This document shows, one piece after another, positions 15,916 through 24,711 of a stretch of 64,000 nt of DNA. Origin of the DNA: a virus; the IMG/VR virus record IMGVR_UViG_3300029893_000001, positions 310,001 to 374,000 of that record. The stretch is one strand, 5' to 3'. A program made the position numbers and the translations under genes. Numbering within the stretch: the first letter of the stretch is position 1; every line of letters begins with the position of its first letter. Below the pieces are notes generated by a model. It made no database searches. It was not told where the DNA came from and saw only the letters and a list, made by a program, of their open reading frames with translations.

Positions 15916-16336
15916 ATACCGGAAATCCTTCCCACTCCCAGGGACCATCGTATTGTCCCTCTTCTTCTATGATAACGGCAATCGACGTAGCGGTAGCTCT
16001 TACATCTCGAATCCCAGCCCGACCAGCTAAACTCTCTCGCAGGGACTCAACTGCAGCAGTCTTAGCAAGTAGCTCATCGTCCGTAAGAGGAAGCTGCACA
16101 ATATGTTCACCGAACTGCTCGCTAACCTCGGATTCGTTCATTCTCGCAATGGAATCGAATGCCTCAATCGCCTCCCACAAGTTGTCAGCTTGGGCAACGA
16201 CACCACAGCCGGCGAGATCTCCTAAGAGAATCACCTGATCGAGTTCTTTGACGAAGAAAGCGATTCCGATGAGATTTTCGGGATTTTCAAGTAGACGATG
16301 ATACTCGTTGAGATCAGAGATCTTGCGCGTCCGCAT
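15896..16336 (-). CDS. Hypothetical acidic protein, 146 aa
   Basis: Acidic, with mixed helix and strand (FFVKELDQVILLGDLAGCG). No motif recognised. It overlaps the DNA methyltransferase 3' end by ~20 nt, so it is co-expressed with it. Confidence 0.65.
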   Translation of the reverse strand: MRTRKISDLNEYHRLLENPENLIGIAFFVKELDQVILLGDLAGCGVVAQADNLWEAIEAFDSIARMNESEVSEQFGEHIVQLPLTDDELLAKTAAVESLRESLAGRAGIRDVRATATSIAVIIEEEGQYDGPWEWEGFPVYAEAEV

Positions 16337-17120
16337 AAGCCCTCGTAAACGGTTTCATGACCTTGACTGAACGGGTGATACTGTCTTGTGAGATGTCACA
16401 GCCCCAGAAGTAGCGGGAGTTTTGAAGTGCCACTTTTCCTGTAACTCCGCTACCCATAAATGGGTCGATCACTAGGTCGCCTTCTTCTGAGGAATTGGTC
16501 AGCAGAATTTTGATCAGCTCTTCTGGCTTCTCTGTGGGATAGGCGTCGGGGTGCTTTATCCGCTTCACAGGAATGACATCAGGGATAGAGCGATTTGCTA
16601 ACTGACGCGTTCCGTGAAATACCTTCCCTGGCTCTGGCTTCCAGGGTGTTCGGCCTTTCTCGAAGAAGAGAATGAATTCGTACTTAGCCCGGTAATGATA
16701 CCCCATTCCCATTACCATCTTGTCCCATACAATCCTCTTCCAGCAGTAGAAGCCTGCCTGGACGCCAACGTGCTTCAACAAGTCGGAGGTAGGATCATCA
16801 CAAAAGATATAGCAGTGTGTACGGGGTCGTAGAACACGATACAGCTCACGGCAAAGGTCGTAGAGCTTCTCGTTAGGGATTACCCCAAACCACTCGTTAT
16901 TTGACGCCTTGCTCTTGGCGAGCCGAGTTGTCGTTCCTGTGGAGCGATGCTTCTCCAGCGACTCATAAGGCGGATCAGTAATCACGAGATCGACTGACTC
17001 ATCTGGGATCTTTTTGATCCAGTCGAAAGCATCGCCTTTCGCCAGCCAGACACCCTCTGAGGTTAAGGCCGTTTTAACGAGAGAATCCATGCTTGGCATT
17101 TTACAAGCATGGATTCTCAC
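16314..17120 (-). CDS. DNA adenine/cytosine-N4 methyltransferase
   Basis: About 260 aa. Catalytic motif IV is TDPPYES near residue 52 and the AdoMet motif I, DPFMGSGVTG, is near residue 225, i.e. the catalytic-motif-first order of beta-class amino-methyltransferases. It would methylate phage DNA for protection against host restriction; no partner endonuclease is present. The start is ambiguous (GTG 17120, ATG 17099 or ATG 17090), because all three sit in or beside a perfect 15-bp hairpin. Confidence 0.9.
   Translation of the reverse strand: MRIHACKMPSMDSLVKTALTSEGVWLAKGDAFDWIKKIPDESVDLVITDPPYESLEKHRSTGTTTRLAKSKASNNEWFGVIPNEKLYDLCRELYRVLRPRTHCYIFCDDPTSDLLKHVGVQAGFYCWKRIVWDKMVMGMGYHYRAKYEFILFFEKGRTPWKPEPGKVFHGTRQLANRSIPDVIPVKRIKHPDAYPTEKPEELIKILLTNSSEEGDLVIDPFMGSGVTGKVALQNSRYFWGCDISQDSITRSVKVMKPFTRAYADAQDL
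17081..17118. promoter_or_regulatory. Perfect 15-bp inverted repeat over the methyltransferase start
   Basis: Arms 17081-17095 and 17104-17118 are exact complements around an 8-nt loop. The candidate start ATG 17099 lies in the loop and ATG 17090 in one arm. It could block ribosome access in the mRNA or act as an operator for autoregulation by the methyltransferase. Confidence 0.6.
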
Positions 17121-17223
17121 CAGAAGGAACGGTATCAGAGAAGAGGCAAATGGCCTGTTATCGGATCGATTTCGTCAACCCAAGTGGGACCCACCGCCAC
17201 CACATCCATCGATTCGCCGTCTT

Positions 17224-17577
17224 TCAGTTCTTTTCCATGTTTCGGTGGGCCAATGCTCGTCCTATGTCATTTCGCCTAGTCTGCAGGCGAATCATCATGT
17301 CATAGTTCTCTGCGGACATCGACTCCAAGACGGCGTCATTCTCATCCAATGTGAGATTTGCTTCCCACTGTTCGTACTCATTGAGTAGTTCAACACACTG
17401 GTCAAGCAGCCATGTATCATACGTCTGAAGTGCTGACGTGGGGGCTAGGACAATGTCCCCATTGGGTTTCGAAACGTGGACCCCGTCCTTACCATTGACC
17501 TTCTTATGCGTTCCACGAACAGTGCAGCGTTCGCCTTCATAGAACACCATGTCACCGTCTTCAAAAATCGTCTTCAT
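17224..17577 (-). CDS. Hypothetical protein, 117 aa
   Basis: The N-terminal half resembles a small beta-barrel (DGDMVFYEGERCTVRGTHKK, like KOW/SH3-type modules); the C-terminal half is helical. Unrecognised. It is followed by ~100 bp without a gene before the methyltransferase. Confidence 0.6.
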   Translation of the reverse strand: MKTIFEDGDMVFYEGERCTVRGTHKKVNGKDGVHVSKPNGDIVLAPTSALQTYDTWLLDQCVELLNEYEQWEANLTLDENDAVLESMSAENYDMMIRLQTRRNDIGRALAHRNMEKN

Positions 17578-17583
17578 GACAGC

Positions 17584-18894
17584 TCAAACCTTGTCTGTTG
17601 TGTATCCGCGCGTGGTCTTCGACAAATCGAAATTTTCGTCGATGAATGCGATTACTCGCTCTGGGTCGACGTTCGAATTGAACAGAATGTTAGGCCCGTG
17701 ATTGTCAAGCATCACAGCGTAGATCATCCCGTCGTCAGAAACAGGCACGAGCCCGGCTGCCGTGTTGTAGCCGCACTCATTCGATCCACATTCAAAGTTC
17801 CTCTGAACTCTGGTGCTTAGAAAGCTGCCCCGCTTGAGTGGACAATGGAAATGAACAACGCAGTCCAGGTCTGGATTCTTGTTGAACATGATCCACTGAG
17901 ACCGACTACCCGCGCTGGGACGTGCACCGTACGCAATAGTTTCACGCTCGTTTAGGGTAATCATGCGTACCAGTTTGATACCATCGTTGTAATTAGAGCG
18001 CCTAATGCTGCACAGAACTGATCCATCTGGCTTCCTAACAGCAAAATGACCAACACATTTGCCGTTGAATGGCTGATACGCTCCCTTCTCGACACAGAAG
18101 GAAACTACCTTGCGCAAGGCCTCAGGGACCTCTTCAGAGCCGAACTCTACAAGTTCACCTTCCTCTATCTTGCATCGGGCGAAGGTTCCCTTTGACCTCA
18201 AGCCTGCCATCTCTACTAGGTCTGAGAGCACCCTCTCCCTATCAGTGGTGACGGAGTAACGAGCTTGCTCTGGCGTGATAATCATATTCACGCGAGTGTG
18301 AACATCGTTAGCAATCACTAGATTGCAATGGGCTTCTTTGCACAGCCTTAGTCCGGCGTCGAATTGATCATCTTCTGTAGCCCCGGCGGTGGTTTTGAAT
18401 CCTACTAGGAAGATGTCTTTGCGGGTCTCGCGAATCTTGCTGATGATCTTGGCAGCGGGGTATAGAGACATTAAGTAAGACGCACTCTTGCCGTCAGTTT
18501 GACGGGTTTGAAGTCTCGGCTGGTCCTTACCTGAGTCTGTGTTGGTATACACTATACCATCAAAGTCCATACGCGAACCGGAACTAGAGGTATCCTTGAT
18601 GAATCCTTCGAAATCGCACATCGCTACAGAGAAGAAAACCATCTTCGACTCAGGATCGGCTACAATCTTTTCGACGAGCTTCTCGACATCGGAGTTGGTT
18701 TCAATCTTAGAGTCAGGCGATCCCATCTTAGTAAGATGGAGACAAACCTCCATACCTTCGAAGAGAGGGTTTGGCCAATAGGTGATCATTCTGGCAATTG
18801 CTCTAGCTGTCTTGCCGCCGGCTGGAGCCGAAAGAGCAAGATGGGGGCGCACGTGGAATAGAGTACCGCCACCAAGTACGTGAATCTTCTTCAT
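17584..18894 (-). CDS. Fusion of a CoaB-like (phosphopantothenate-cysteine ligase) domain and a class-II-aldolase-like domain
   Basis: Start set at ATG 18894 (MKKIHVLGGGT), 8 nt after GGAG. Residues 1-235 follow the DNA/pantothenate-metabolism flavoprotein pattern, with an N-terminal GGGT nucleotide loop and FLVGFKTTAGATE then LVIANDVH, as in CoaB. Residues 270-436 resemble class II aldolase/adducin domains, with CVVHFHCPL supplying two metal-binding His. A link between coenzyme-A-type or nucleotide-sugar chemistry and aldol cleavage is possible; the substrate is unknown. It is co-transcribed with the ADP-ribosylglycohydrolase. Confidence 0.7.
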   Translation of the reverse strand: MKKIHVLGGGTLFHVRPHLALSAPAGGKTARAIARMITYWPNPLFEGMEVCLHLTKMGSPDSKIETNSDVEKLVEKIVADPESKMVFFSVAMCDFEGFIKDTSSSGSRMDFDGIVYTNTDSGKDQPRLQTRQTDGKSASYLMSLYPAAKIISKIRETRKDIFLVGFKTTAGATEDDQFDAGLRLCKEAHCNLVIANDVHTRVNMIITPEQARYSVTTDRERVLSDLVEMAGLRSKGTFARCKIEEGELVEFGSEEVPEALRKVVSFCVEKGAYQPFNGKCVGHFAVRKPDGSVLCSIRRSNYNDGIKLVRMITLNERETIAYGARPSAGSRSQWIMFNKNPDLDCVVHFHCPLKRGSFLSTRVQRNFECGSNECGYNTAAGLVPVSDDGMIYAVMLDNHGPNILFNSNVDPERVIAFIDENFDLSKTTRGYTTDKV

Positions 18895-18898
18895 TCGC

Positions 18899-19798
18899 TT
18901 AGCTCCAGACAAAATCAGTCGAAGACCGGGGGTTCCATCTTTTCACCGGAGTACACAACTGCCGGCTAATTTCCTGTAGATACGTCCTGCCGTATTTTCC
19001 GTCTTCTAAGGACTTTTCCAGATGGCGCGTGGAGTCATCTCGAAAGATTTCTCTCGACGCCATCCCGGCTCCGTAAGCGAGGGCAGCCACAGTGTCGGTG
19101 TCTCCGCAAAATCCAACACTCCTGACTAGGAGTGCCATCGGATCGTTAGAGGATCTTATCGCAGTTGCAGCGGCTTTGACGCAGGGAATTCCGTCAGAAG
19201 GACAGAATCCATTCCAATCGTTTCCCCACTCATACCCAGGCACGTAAGCGTCGAGGTATTCATGGAGATCTTTCTTTGGTCCTAAGCCATACCAGAAGTA
19301 GTGGTACATCAGGGCTGCGGCTGCAGCACTGTCCCTCCCCTCCTTGGTATTGTGTGTAACTGACGCCTGCAGATGCGAAAACCAAATCACCTTTTCTGGT
19401 GTGTCATAGACTCCTGCAGGCAACGCTCGCATCGCAGCCCCAGAACGACGGCTATCTGATTTGATTCTTGCGAGGAAATCCTGCGTGTCGGCGACTGTCT
19501 TCAAGAACTCGAAGAAGTGCTTAGCGTATGTTTCTCGCGGGTCTCTCTTGAAAATCCGAAGGAAGTTTTCCGCAATCTTCTCTTGTGAGAGACCGTATGG
19601 GCTGTGTCGATGCTGCAGTACAAGCTCCGCGATCGCGATCGACATCTGTGTGTCGTCCGTGTACTCACCAGGACCGTGGGGCCCCAATGCATGAGCGAAG
19701 AATGTTTCGCCCGTGTTGTTCTCTTCCACAAACATACGGGGCCGGAATTCAAATCCGGCCCCGTATGCGTCCCCTACTGCAATATCAACGAGAAGCAT
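18899..19798 (-). CDS. ADP-ribosylglycohydrolase (DraG/ARH family)
   Basis: This 299-aa protein has both metal-binding signatures: YTDDTQMS near residue 46 and GFCGDTDTVAALAYG near residue 221. Members remove ADP-ribose from proteins or other acceptors. In a phage this could reverse host ADP-ribosylation-based defence or reset a phage-made modification. No ADP-ribosyltransferase was recognised in the window. Confidence 0.9.
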   Translation of the reverse strand: MLLVDIAVGDAYGAGFEFRPRMFVEENNTGETFFAHALGPHGPGEYTDDTQMSIAIAELVLQHRHSPYGLSQEKIAENFLRIFKRDPRETYAKHFFEFLKTVADTQDFLARIKSDSRRSGAAMRALPAGVYDTPEKVIWFSHLQASVTHNTKEGRDSAAAAALMYHYFWYGLGPKKDLHEYLDAYVPGYEWGNDWNGFCPSDGIPCVKAAATAIRSSNDPMALLVRSVGFCGDTDTVAALAYGAGMASREIFRDDSTRHLEKSLEDGKYGRTYLQEISRQLCTPVKRWNPRSSTDFVWS

Positions 19799-20192
19799 CG
19801 TCGTTCTCCATGAACGGTAGCTGTGTCACTTTGCTGTCCGTAGCCCCAAGCGCACGAGCCACATCATCCGGAGAGACTCGCTTCGTTGTCGGCGGCGTTA
19901 GGCGTATACCGGGCGGCGTGACTTGGGTAGAGCGCTCGTCAAGGACTTCCCGAACAATCGCACGAATGCGGTCCCGCTCTTCCTCGGCCATCCCCTTCCT
20001 CATGAACAGGTATCCAACCAACAGAGCTACTGATGAAACGAGCAGATAGTGAAGAAACGGAGTGACAACCTCCATGTCCTCAGAAGCCATAACTGCTGCA
20101 GTCATGAAAACCACCCCTGGCGCAAGGGCTAAAATGGCCCCGAAACTACGGATCCAAAGCCATCTTGAACGAACAGAGATGGGCCGCTTCAT
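19785..20192 (-). CDS. Small membrane protein with cytoplasmic tail, 135 aa
   Basis: Start set at ATG 20192 after AGGTGAGT. Two hydrophobic helices follow a basic N-terminus (FGAILALAPGVVFMTAAVMA, then YLLVSSVALLVGYLFM), with a charged soluble tail. The shape resembles holins, but the tail is long and there is no lysis context. Function unknown. Confidence 0.65.
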   Translation of the reverse strand: MKRPISVRSRWLWIRSFGAILALAPGVVFMTAAVMASEDMEVVTPFLHYLLVSSVALLVGYLFMRKGMAEEERDRIRAIVREVLDERSTQVTPPGIRLTPPTTKRVSPDDVARALGATDSKVTQLPFMENDDASR

Positions 20193-20194
20193 AC

Positions 20195-20407
20195 TCACCT
20201 CGCTGGAGGAATGCTGCTTTGTCGTTGAGTAATTTTCTTCAACAGAGACAGCAGGAACGCAATGTCCCGAGACGGAATCCTTCGCACCGTTGATTTGGTT
20301 TGCTCCCATTCTCTAATCTCGTCTGGACTAGAGGACGGGCCGGGTCCCGTCCAATAGTATGAGATTTGTTGAACGGCCCGGCCCTCTTCAGGATTTAGTA
20401 TGGACAT
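20195..20407 (-). CDS. Hypothetical protein, 70 aa
   Basis: Starts MSILNPEEGRAV and lies snugly between the AAA+ ATPase and the membrane protein (4 nt and 2 nt gaps). Contains a Pro/Ser-rich patch and a basic C-terminus. Unrecognised. Confidence 0.6.
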   Translation of the reverse strand: MSILNPEEGRAVQQISYYWTGPGPSSSPDEIREWEQTKSTVRRIPSRDIAFLLSLLKKITQRQSSIPPAR

Positions 20408-20411
20408 TCGG

Positions 20412-21734
20412 TTATCGCAGGGGTCTGTTTGCGGTTTTGGGTGAAGCTTTTGTAGAACTGTGAGTTGCCGAATCTACTTTGTAGGGACGCGGACGCCGTG
20501 GTGTAATTCTAGTGGCGTCAGACTTGGGCTTCACGGTCTTTGGTTTCCAGCCGTACGACTTCGCAATCTTGAAAACGTCGGCTAGCAAAACCTTGTCGTG
20601 AAGTAGAGTCGTATCATTCGACATAAATCCAACGGATCCACGACGATTGAAGCCTGGGATCTTGGCAGGAGGCCACTTGTTCACCTTCAGTGTCGAGTCC
20701 TCAACAAGTCTGCAGAGGATTGAGTCTGCCTGTGCTCGCTCGACCGGCGGCACTTGTATGTATTGAGCCAAGCGGCCGTTCCGAAGTAGAGCTGGTTCGA
20801 TTTCGGTCTTCGGAGCGTTGGTGGTCGCGATCACTCGGATGTCAATGACATCTCCGAGAAGACCGCTAGTAAGGTTCAGCACTGATGAGATCGCTGGCAT
20901 ATTGTCTGCCGCTCTCGTAGTCAGTATGGAGTCTGCGTCCTCGCAGATGAGGACTGTCGGCCCTACATAAAGTGATTCATCTTCTGAGTGCATGCCTCCT
21001 TCTTCTTGAAGGCTGAGAAGCGCACTCACTAGTGATGGATCACCTAGATTTGGAACCATGGCGGGCGGGACGAAAATGAACTTGGCAGAGGGAATCTCGT
21101 GGACCAAAGAACGAATGAGGAATGTCTTGCCGCAGCCAGGCGGTCCCTCCAAGATGGTCAAACGACCATCAGGAAATGGGGTTTGAAGGTCAGAAACCGT
21201 CTTTGTAATTGCATCACGAATTGACGGGTCGTAGTTCTCAGTCTCTAGCGGTACTGCCGCGAATCCAAGGGGATTCGGCCGAATCCCTTGCTCCGTCTGA
21301 ACTAGAATGTAAACTCTGCCTCGATTTGTCTTAGCCTGACGAAGGATGTTTTCGTGAAGGAATTTGCGGAAGGTCTCAGCGAAATCATAGTCCGTTGTGA
21401 CTACGTTCACGCCAAGCTGAACGCTTTCATCCGCACTTGTGATGAAGGCCGCTCCAGTTTCCCATACGTATACTTCTTCGAAGTCATCATCCCAGACATA
21501 GAATGATTCTTCGACGCGAGCGGCTCCTTGGCTTTGGAGTAGTTCAGAAAGCTGCTGATACACTTTCTCGTGGGCTACGGGGCCTGCTGCTCCGACGCGG
21601 AGCGGAGCAGGCTCACCCTTTTCAATAGCCCGAAGAGCAAGAGCCTGTTGAGCCCACTGAAAAACCCATTCGTGGGTATCGCTTCGAACTGCAGCAGGGG
21701 TCTGGGCTCGATTCCACCAAGCTTCCTTCGACAT
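20412..21734 (-). CDS. AAA+ ATPase
   Basis: This 440-aa protein has Walker A GPPGCGKT near residue 197, Walker B VLICEDAD near residue 263, sensor 1 VIATTNAP near 310, and LLRNGRLAQYI supplying the arginine finger. The N-terminal ~185 residues are a separate domain and the basic C-terminus (RITPRRPRPYK) may touch nucleic acid. The core is closest to Cdc48/FtsH/BCS1-type remodelers rather than to clamp loaders. The substrate is unknown. Confidence 0.85.
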   Translation of the reverse strand: MSKEAWWNRAQTPAAVRSDTHEWVFQWAQQALALRAIEKGEPAPLRVGAAGPVAHEKVYQQLSELLQSQGAARVEESFYVWDDDFEEVYVWETGAAFITSADESVQLGVNVVTTDYDFAETFRKFLHENILRQAKTNRGRVYILVQTEQGIRPNPLGFAAVPLETENYDPSIRDAITKTVSDLQTPFPDGRLTILEGPPGCGKTFLIRSLVHEIPSAKFIFVPPAMVPNLGDPSLVSALLSLQEEGGMHSEDESLYVGPTVLICEDADSILTTRAADNMPAISSVLNLTSGLLGDVIDIRVIATTNAPKTEIEPALLRNGRLAQYIQVPPVERAQADSILCRLVEDSTLKVNKWPPAKIPGFNRRGSVGFMSNDTTLLHDKVLLADVFKIAKSYGWKPKTVKPKSDATRITPRRPRPYKVDSATHSSTKASPKTANRPLR

Positions 21735-21779
21735 TCGTTTTCCTTTAGACTAACTCAAGTGTTGTTGAGACTAGAGCCG

Positions 21780-22166
21780 CTACTGACTCAGTATGTACTG
21801 AGCCCAGTGATGGGTTGTCCTCAGCACAGACGCCATATCAACTGGCTTCTGCTCGTTGAAGGCGTCTAGAGCTGGGTCTGCCACTTGTTGGATCTCCCTC
21901 AGGGCAGTACGGGCCTCATCACGTTCCTTCACGAGCTTCTTTACAAGACTCATGAGGTTCTCAACAACTTCAGGCGCCTGCGCGAATGCCTTGGCCTCTA
22001 AGTCAGAGTCGAACCGGCCGATTGGAGTACTGAGGTCCTCACAGACGAAGACGCAAGGATTTCCGTCTCTGTCCGCCCCAACAACCCGCTTTCCAGGATG
22101 CACCTTCGACCAAGTTTCGTCAAGCTGTTTCAAGAGGTGCTCGATTTGTCTGCTATCGGTAGCCAT
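21780..22166 (-). CDS. Hypothetical protein, 128 aa, head of an operon
   Basis: Start set at ATG 22166 (MATDSRQIEHLL) after GAGGAATGGTTG; the longer ORF would run through the leader. Predicted helical with a coiled-coil-like stretch (ENLMSLVKKLVKERDEARTA). It is the first gene of the 22.2-13.8 kb operon. Confidence 0.65.
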   Translation of the reverse strand: MATDSRQIEHLLKQLDETWSKVHPGKRVVGADRDGNPCVFVCEDLSTPIGRFDSDLEAKAFAQAPEVVENLMSLVKKLVKERDEARTALREIQQVADPALDAFNEQKPVDMASVLRTTHHWAQYILSQ

Positions 22167-22253
22167 CAACCATTCCTCGGTTGCTGCCTTACTAAGGCAA
22201 AACGCACCTCGGATCACGAAAATCGTGGCCTGCTTAGCAGGACTTTCTCCAAT

Positions 22254-22272
22254 TCCACTATCGTTAGGGTTC
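22254..22272 (-). promoter_or_regulatory. Phage promoter element (13.8-22.2 kb operon)
   Basis: GAACCC-TAAC-GATAGTG. It ends 87 nt before ATG 22166. An 11-bp inverted repeat (22202-22212 and 22278-22288) brackets it, and the leader also has a CACGATTTTCGTG hairpin, so this copy may be regulated. Confidence 0.75.
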
Positions 22273-22288
22273 GGAGACCGAGGTGCGT

Positions 22289-22507
22289 CTAACTCTCATC
22301 AGATAACGTAGCGGTTTTCGAGACTCTATTGTTGCTAGTTATCTAGAAACATGCGTCAGCATATTACCCAACGAATTCTAGGAGTTGCAACTCATCTTGC
22401 GGACCTCGCCGCAGATCGCCGCCAGCTCTCGGATATCATTCGATAAATTCATCGTATAGCAGTATCATGTATCAGTCGTTAGAAGCCATCGCGCATCAGG
22501 AAAGAAT
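22289..22507. other. Intergenic region upstream of the beta-helix gene
   Basis: Contains one possible 31-codon ORF at 22351-22446 (MRQHITQR...) and AT-rich sequence with TATCAT near 22461 that could serve as a -10 box for the plus-strand gene. Nothing else is clear. Confidence 0.35.
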
Positions 22508-24214
22508 ATGCATATCATCATCACGAATAACACCCGCTCAGTAGTTAGCATCAACAGCACTCTGGGTGTTGTACAAGCTCTGAGCGTAAAGACTGCAGAC
22601 CTTTCGCTCAATGAGCTTGAAAAGATTGCGCCGCGGCTACATGAATTACAGCAAGCGGGCTTGATCAGCTTCAGCGTAACTCCGACAACGAGTTCTAATG
22701 ATGACTTTGCAGAAGGGGCTACGATTGCGTACTTGCAGAGCAACTTCTTTCCTACGTTTCCTGCAGTTACGCGATATGTATATGTAGCAGCCACAGGTGA
22801 TGACGACACCGGTGACGGCACGAGGGATAATCCCTGGGCGACTGTCGCTCGCGCGTTTCGTGACGCGCCGAAGATCATTCGTCAAGAATCAACTTCGGAC
22901 AGTATCAACTATGTAATCCGCATCGTGGCGCCGTATGACGGCCCACTCGGGAAGATGTCCTACATTGTGCAGGAATACACGCAGATCCCGGGTAACGGTC
23001 TATTGCCGCCGAATTTCTCTATCGTTGTGCAGTCCTGGACCAACTCTGCCGATCTCGGCGGAGTGGATGATCCGCGCTATACGCTCGTGGCAGGGCCCTT
23101 GACGCCAAGTGCGGCAGTAGTGTTCGCGGGTAACAGGGCGAAGTACACGATGCCTGGTGGGACGATCACTGTGAATGACCAGTGGTCTGGCAATTTCGTG
23201 CGAATCTATCAAGGTGGCGTTGAGGTTGCGCGCGGGATCATCCTTCGCACCGTTTTGTCCACGCAAGAATTGTTGGTCCATCCGACGCAGGATTACGTCC
23301 CGGCTGTAACAGACGAAATTCGTATCGTTCAACCGAGCGTGAATCTTGGTGGCATTCCCGGTGGTGCTACGCAGACCTCTTCACAAGTCCGTGCGCTAAC
23401 GGAGGGCACCTTTACCACCGTGCGTTTCGAGAACATCCGCATAATGGATAGCCTGACGGTTAGCGGTAATAGTTTCTGCATCTTCTCCGGTTGCCAACTC
23501 AATGCAAATGGAGGTGGTGGCGCGTGCAATACGTCCGATAACGGACACGCGTTCCTGTCGCCAAGTACGCTTTCCGGGGTATCGATCGACACGACGCTCC
23601 AACCAGGATCGGTACTAGTGCGAACTGGAGGTGGTTTCTGCTGTGCAGGCAGGATCTCGCTTTCGAATGGTTGTGTTCTACTCGGCGATTATTGGCCTGG
23701 AAACTTTCCTGCTACTGGACTATTTACCATCAACTCAACAGCGACCCTTCGTGGGAAGATTACTCTCACTGGCCGCATGGAAGGACGTGTGAACCTAAGC
23801 GGACCGAGCGTAGCGAAACCGACGCTACTCATCCATCGAAGTGCCGGTGCGATTCTTGATGCAGGTGTCGGCGCGCAGATAGTAACGCAAGGCGTAATCG
23901 CTGTCGATGCTGGAGCAGCTCTCGGTAACGTATTTACGATCAAAGACGCGCGAATGATGGCATTCAGTACAGCGACGCAGCTCGTGCCAGCTGATTCAGG
24001 CGTTCCTACGATGGCGTCTGGGATCCCTGTGGAAGTTCAGCGGGATGGATCTGCCCAGGTCAATACGACTTCAACGCTGGCAGGTGCTGGTGGTGTGGAT
24101 GTGAAGGCAGGAGATAATGCTGGTCTTACATGGGCAGCGCTAGCTGCTATCGTCGGACCTCCGGCCAAGCGGAGCACGGATAGCGGAAAGCAGGCTACTG
24201 TGTGGGCCCCTTGA
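22508..24214 (+). CDS. Right-handed beta-helix protein, probable virion/tail or surface protein
   Basis: In this 568-aa protein residues ~95-125 (YVYVAATGDDDTGDGTRDNP then TVARAF) match the entry segment of phage parallel-beta-helix proteins such as pectate-lyase-like fibres. The rest is rich in short Gly/Asn/Ser/Thr repeats typical of beta-solenoid coils. There is no signal peptide. AGGAAAG precedes the ATG by 5 nt. A receptor-binding or polysaccharide-degrading role is likely by family, but no active-site residues are identified. Confidence 0.75.
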   Translation: MHIIITNNTRSVVSINSTLGVVQALSVKTADLSLNELEKIAPRLHELQQAGLISFSVTPTTSSNDDFAEGATIAYLQSNFFPTFPAVTRYVYVAATGDDDTGDGTRDNPWATVARAFRDAPKIIRQESTSDSINYVIRIVAPYDGPLGKMSYIVQEYTQIPGNGLLPPNFSIVVQSWTNSADLGGVDDPRYTLVAGPLTPSAAVVFAGNRAKYTMPGGTITVNDQWSGNFVRIYQGGVEVARGIILRTVLSTQELLVHPTQDYVPAVTDEIRIVQPSVNLGGIPGGATQTSSQVRALTEGTFTTVRFENIRIMDSLTVSGNSFCIFSGCQLNANGGGGACNTSDNGHAFLSPSTLSGVSIDTTLQPGSVLVRTGGGFCCAGRISLSNGCVLLGDYWPGNFPATGLFTINSTATLRGKITLTGRMEGRVNLSGPSVAKPTLLIHRSAGAILDAGVGAQIVTQGVIAVDAGAALGNVFTIKDARMMAFSTATQLVPADSGVPTMASGIPVEVQRDGSAQVNTTSTLAGAGGVDVKAGDNAGLTWAALAAIVGPPAKRSTDSGKQATVWAP

Positions 24215-24228
24215 TCTCGTTAGCAGTA

Positions 24229-24488
24229 ATGATGTATCAATACTGGGCAGAGGTTACGAGAGAAGGTCAGGACATGAGGGGCCAGTTCACAGACTCGAAC
24301 AGGTCCAGAAGGACATACAATTCGCGTTGGAGACTTTTCGTATTCTAGACGCTCTATACCACACTGAAAAGCTTCGCTACGGACCCAGGTCACCGCAAGC
24401 GGGCCAAATGCAAACGGCCCTGGGACTGTCATCCCCTCAAGAGAGACCTTCCCCGGACCGTCCTACGCGATCGCTGTCTTGGAAATGA
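24229..24488 (+). pseudogene. Small plus-strand gene, probably frameshifted
   Basis: Frame A starts MMYQYWAEVTREGQDMRG at 24229 and stops early. The overlapping frame B, without a start codon, continues as LEQVQKDIQFALETFRILDA and then LSSPQERPSP to a TGA at 24488. Both halves look coding, so a single-base shift near 24285 would give one ~85-aa protein. It could be a real mutation, a sequencing error or programmed frameshifting. Confidence 0.4.
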
Positions 24489-24489
24489 T

Positions 24490-24711
24490 TTAGCGGTAAG
24501 CTCCGATGGCGTCGGGACGCTTGACCACGCTAGTGATTGATACCTGGTCTTCAGGGCCTGCTCGCCTACTCACCCACCAGTAGGCCACTTTCGCGATAAT
24601 CTTACTTCGGAAAAACCGGTGCCACAGAATCTCCCAACGAGGGGTACCTAGATTTCCGTCCGAAGACATGCCTTCATGAACTACTATCCAGTTATAGGAT
24701 GTAATGCTCAT
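24490..24711 (-). CDS. Hypothetical protein, 73 aa
   Basis: Starts MSITSYNWIVVHEG; Trp-rich and basic. ATGA overlap with the upstream gene. Unrecognised. Confidence 0.55.
   Translation of the reverse strand: MSITSYNWIVVHEGMSSDGNLGTPRWEILWHRFFRSKIIAKVAYWWVSRRAGPEDQVSITSVVKRPDAIGAYR

Noticed and set aside
20412-21734. Clamp-loader ATPase
   Set aside because: The core resembles Cdc48/FtsH-type AAA+ more than clamp loaders, and the gene is far from the sliding clamp.
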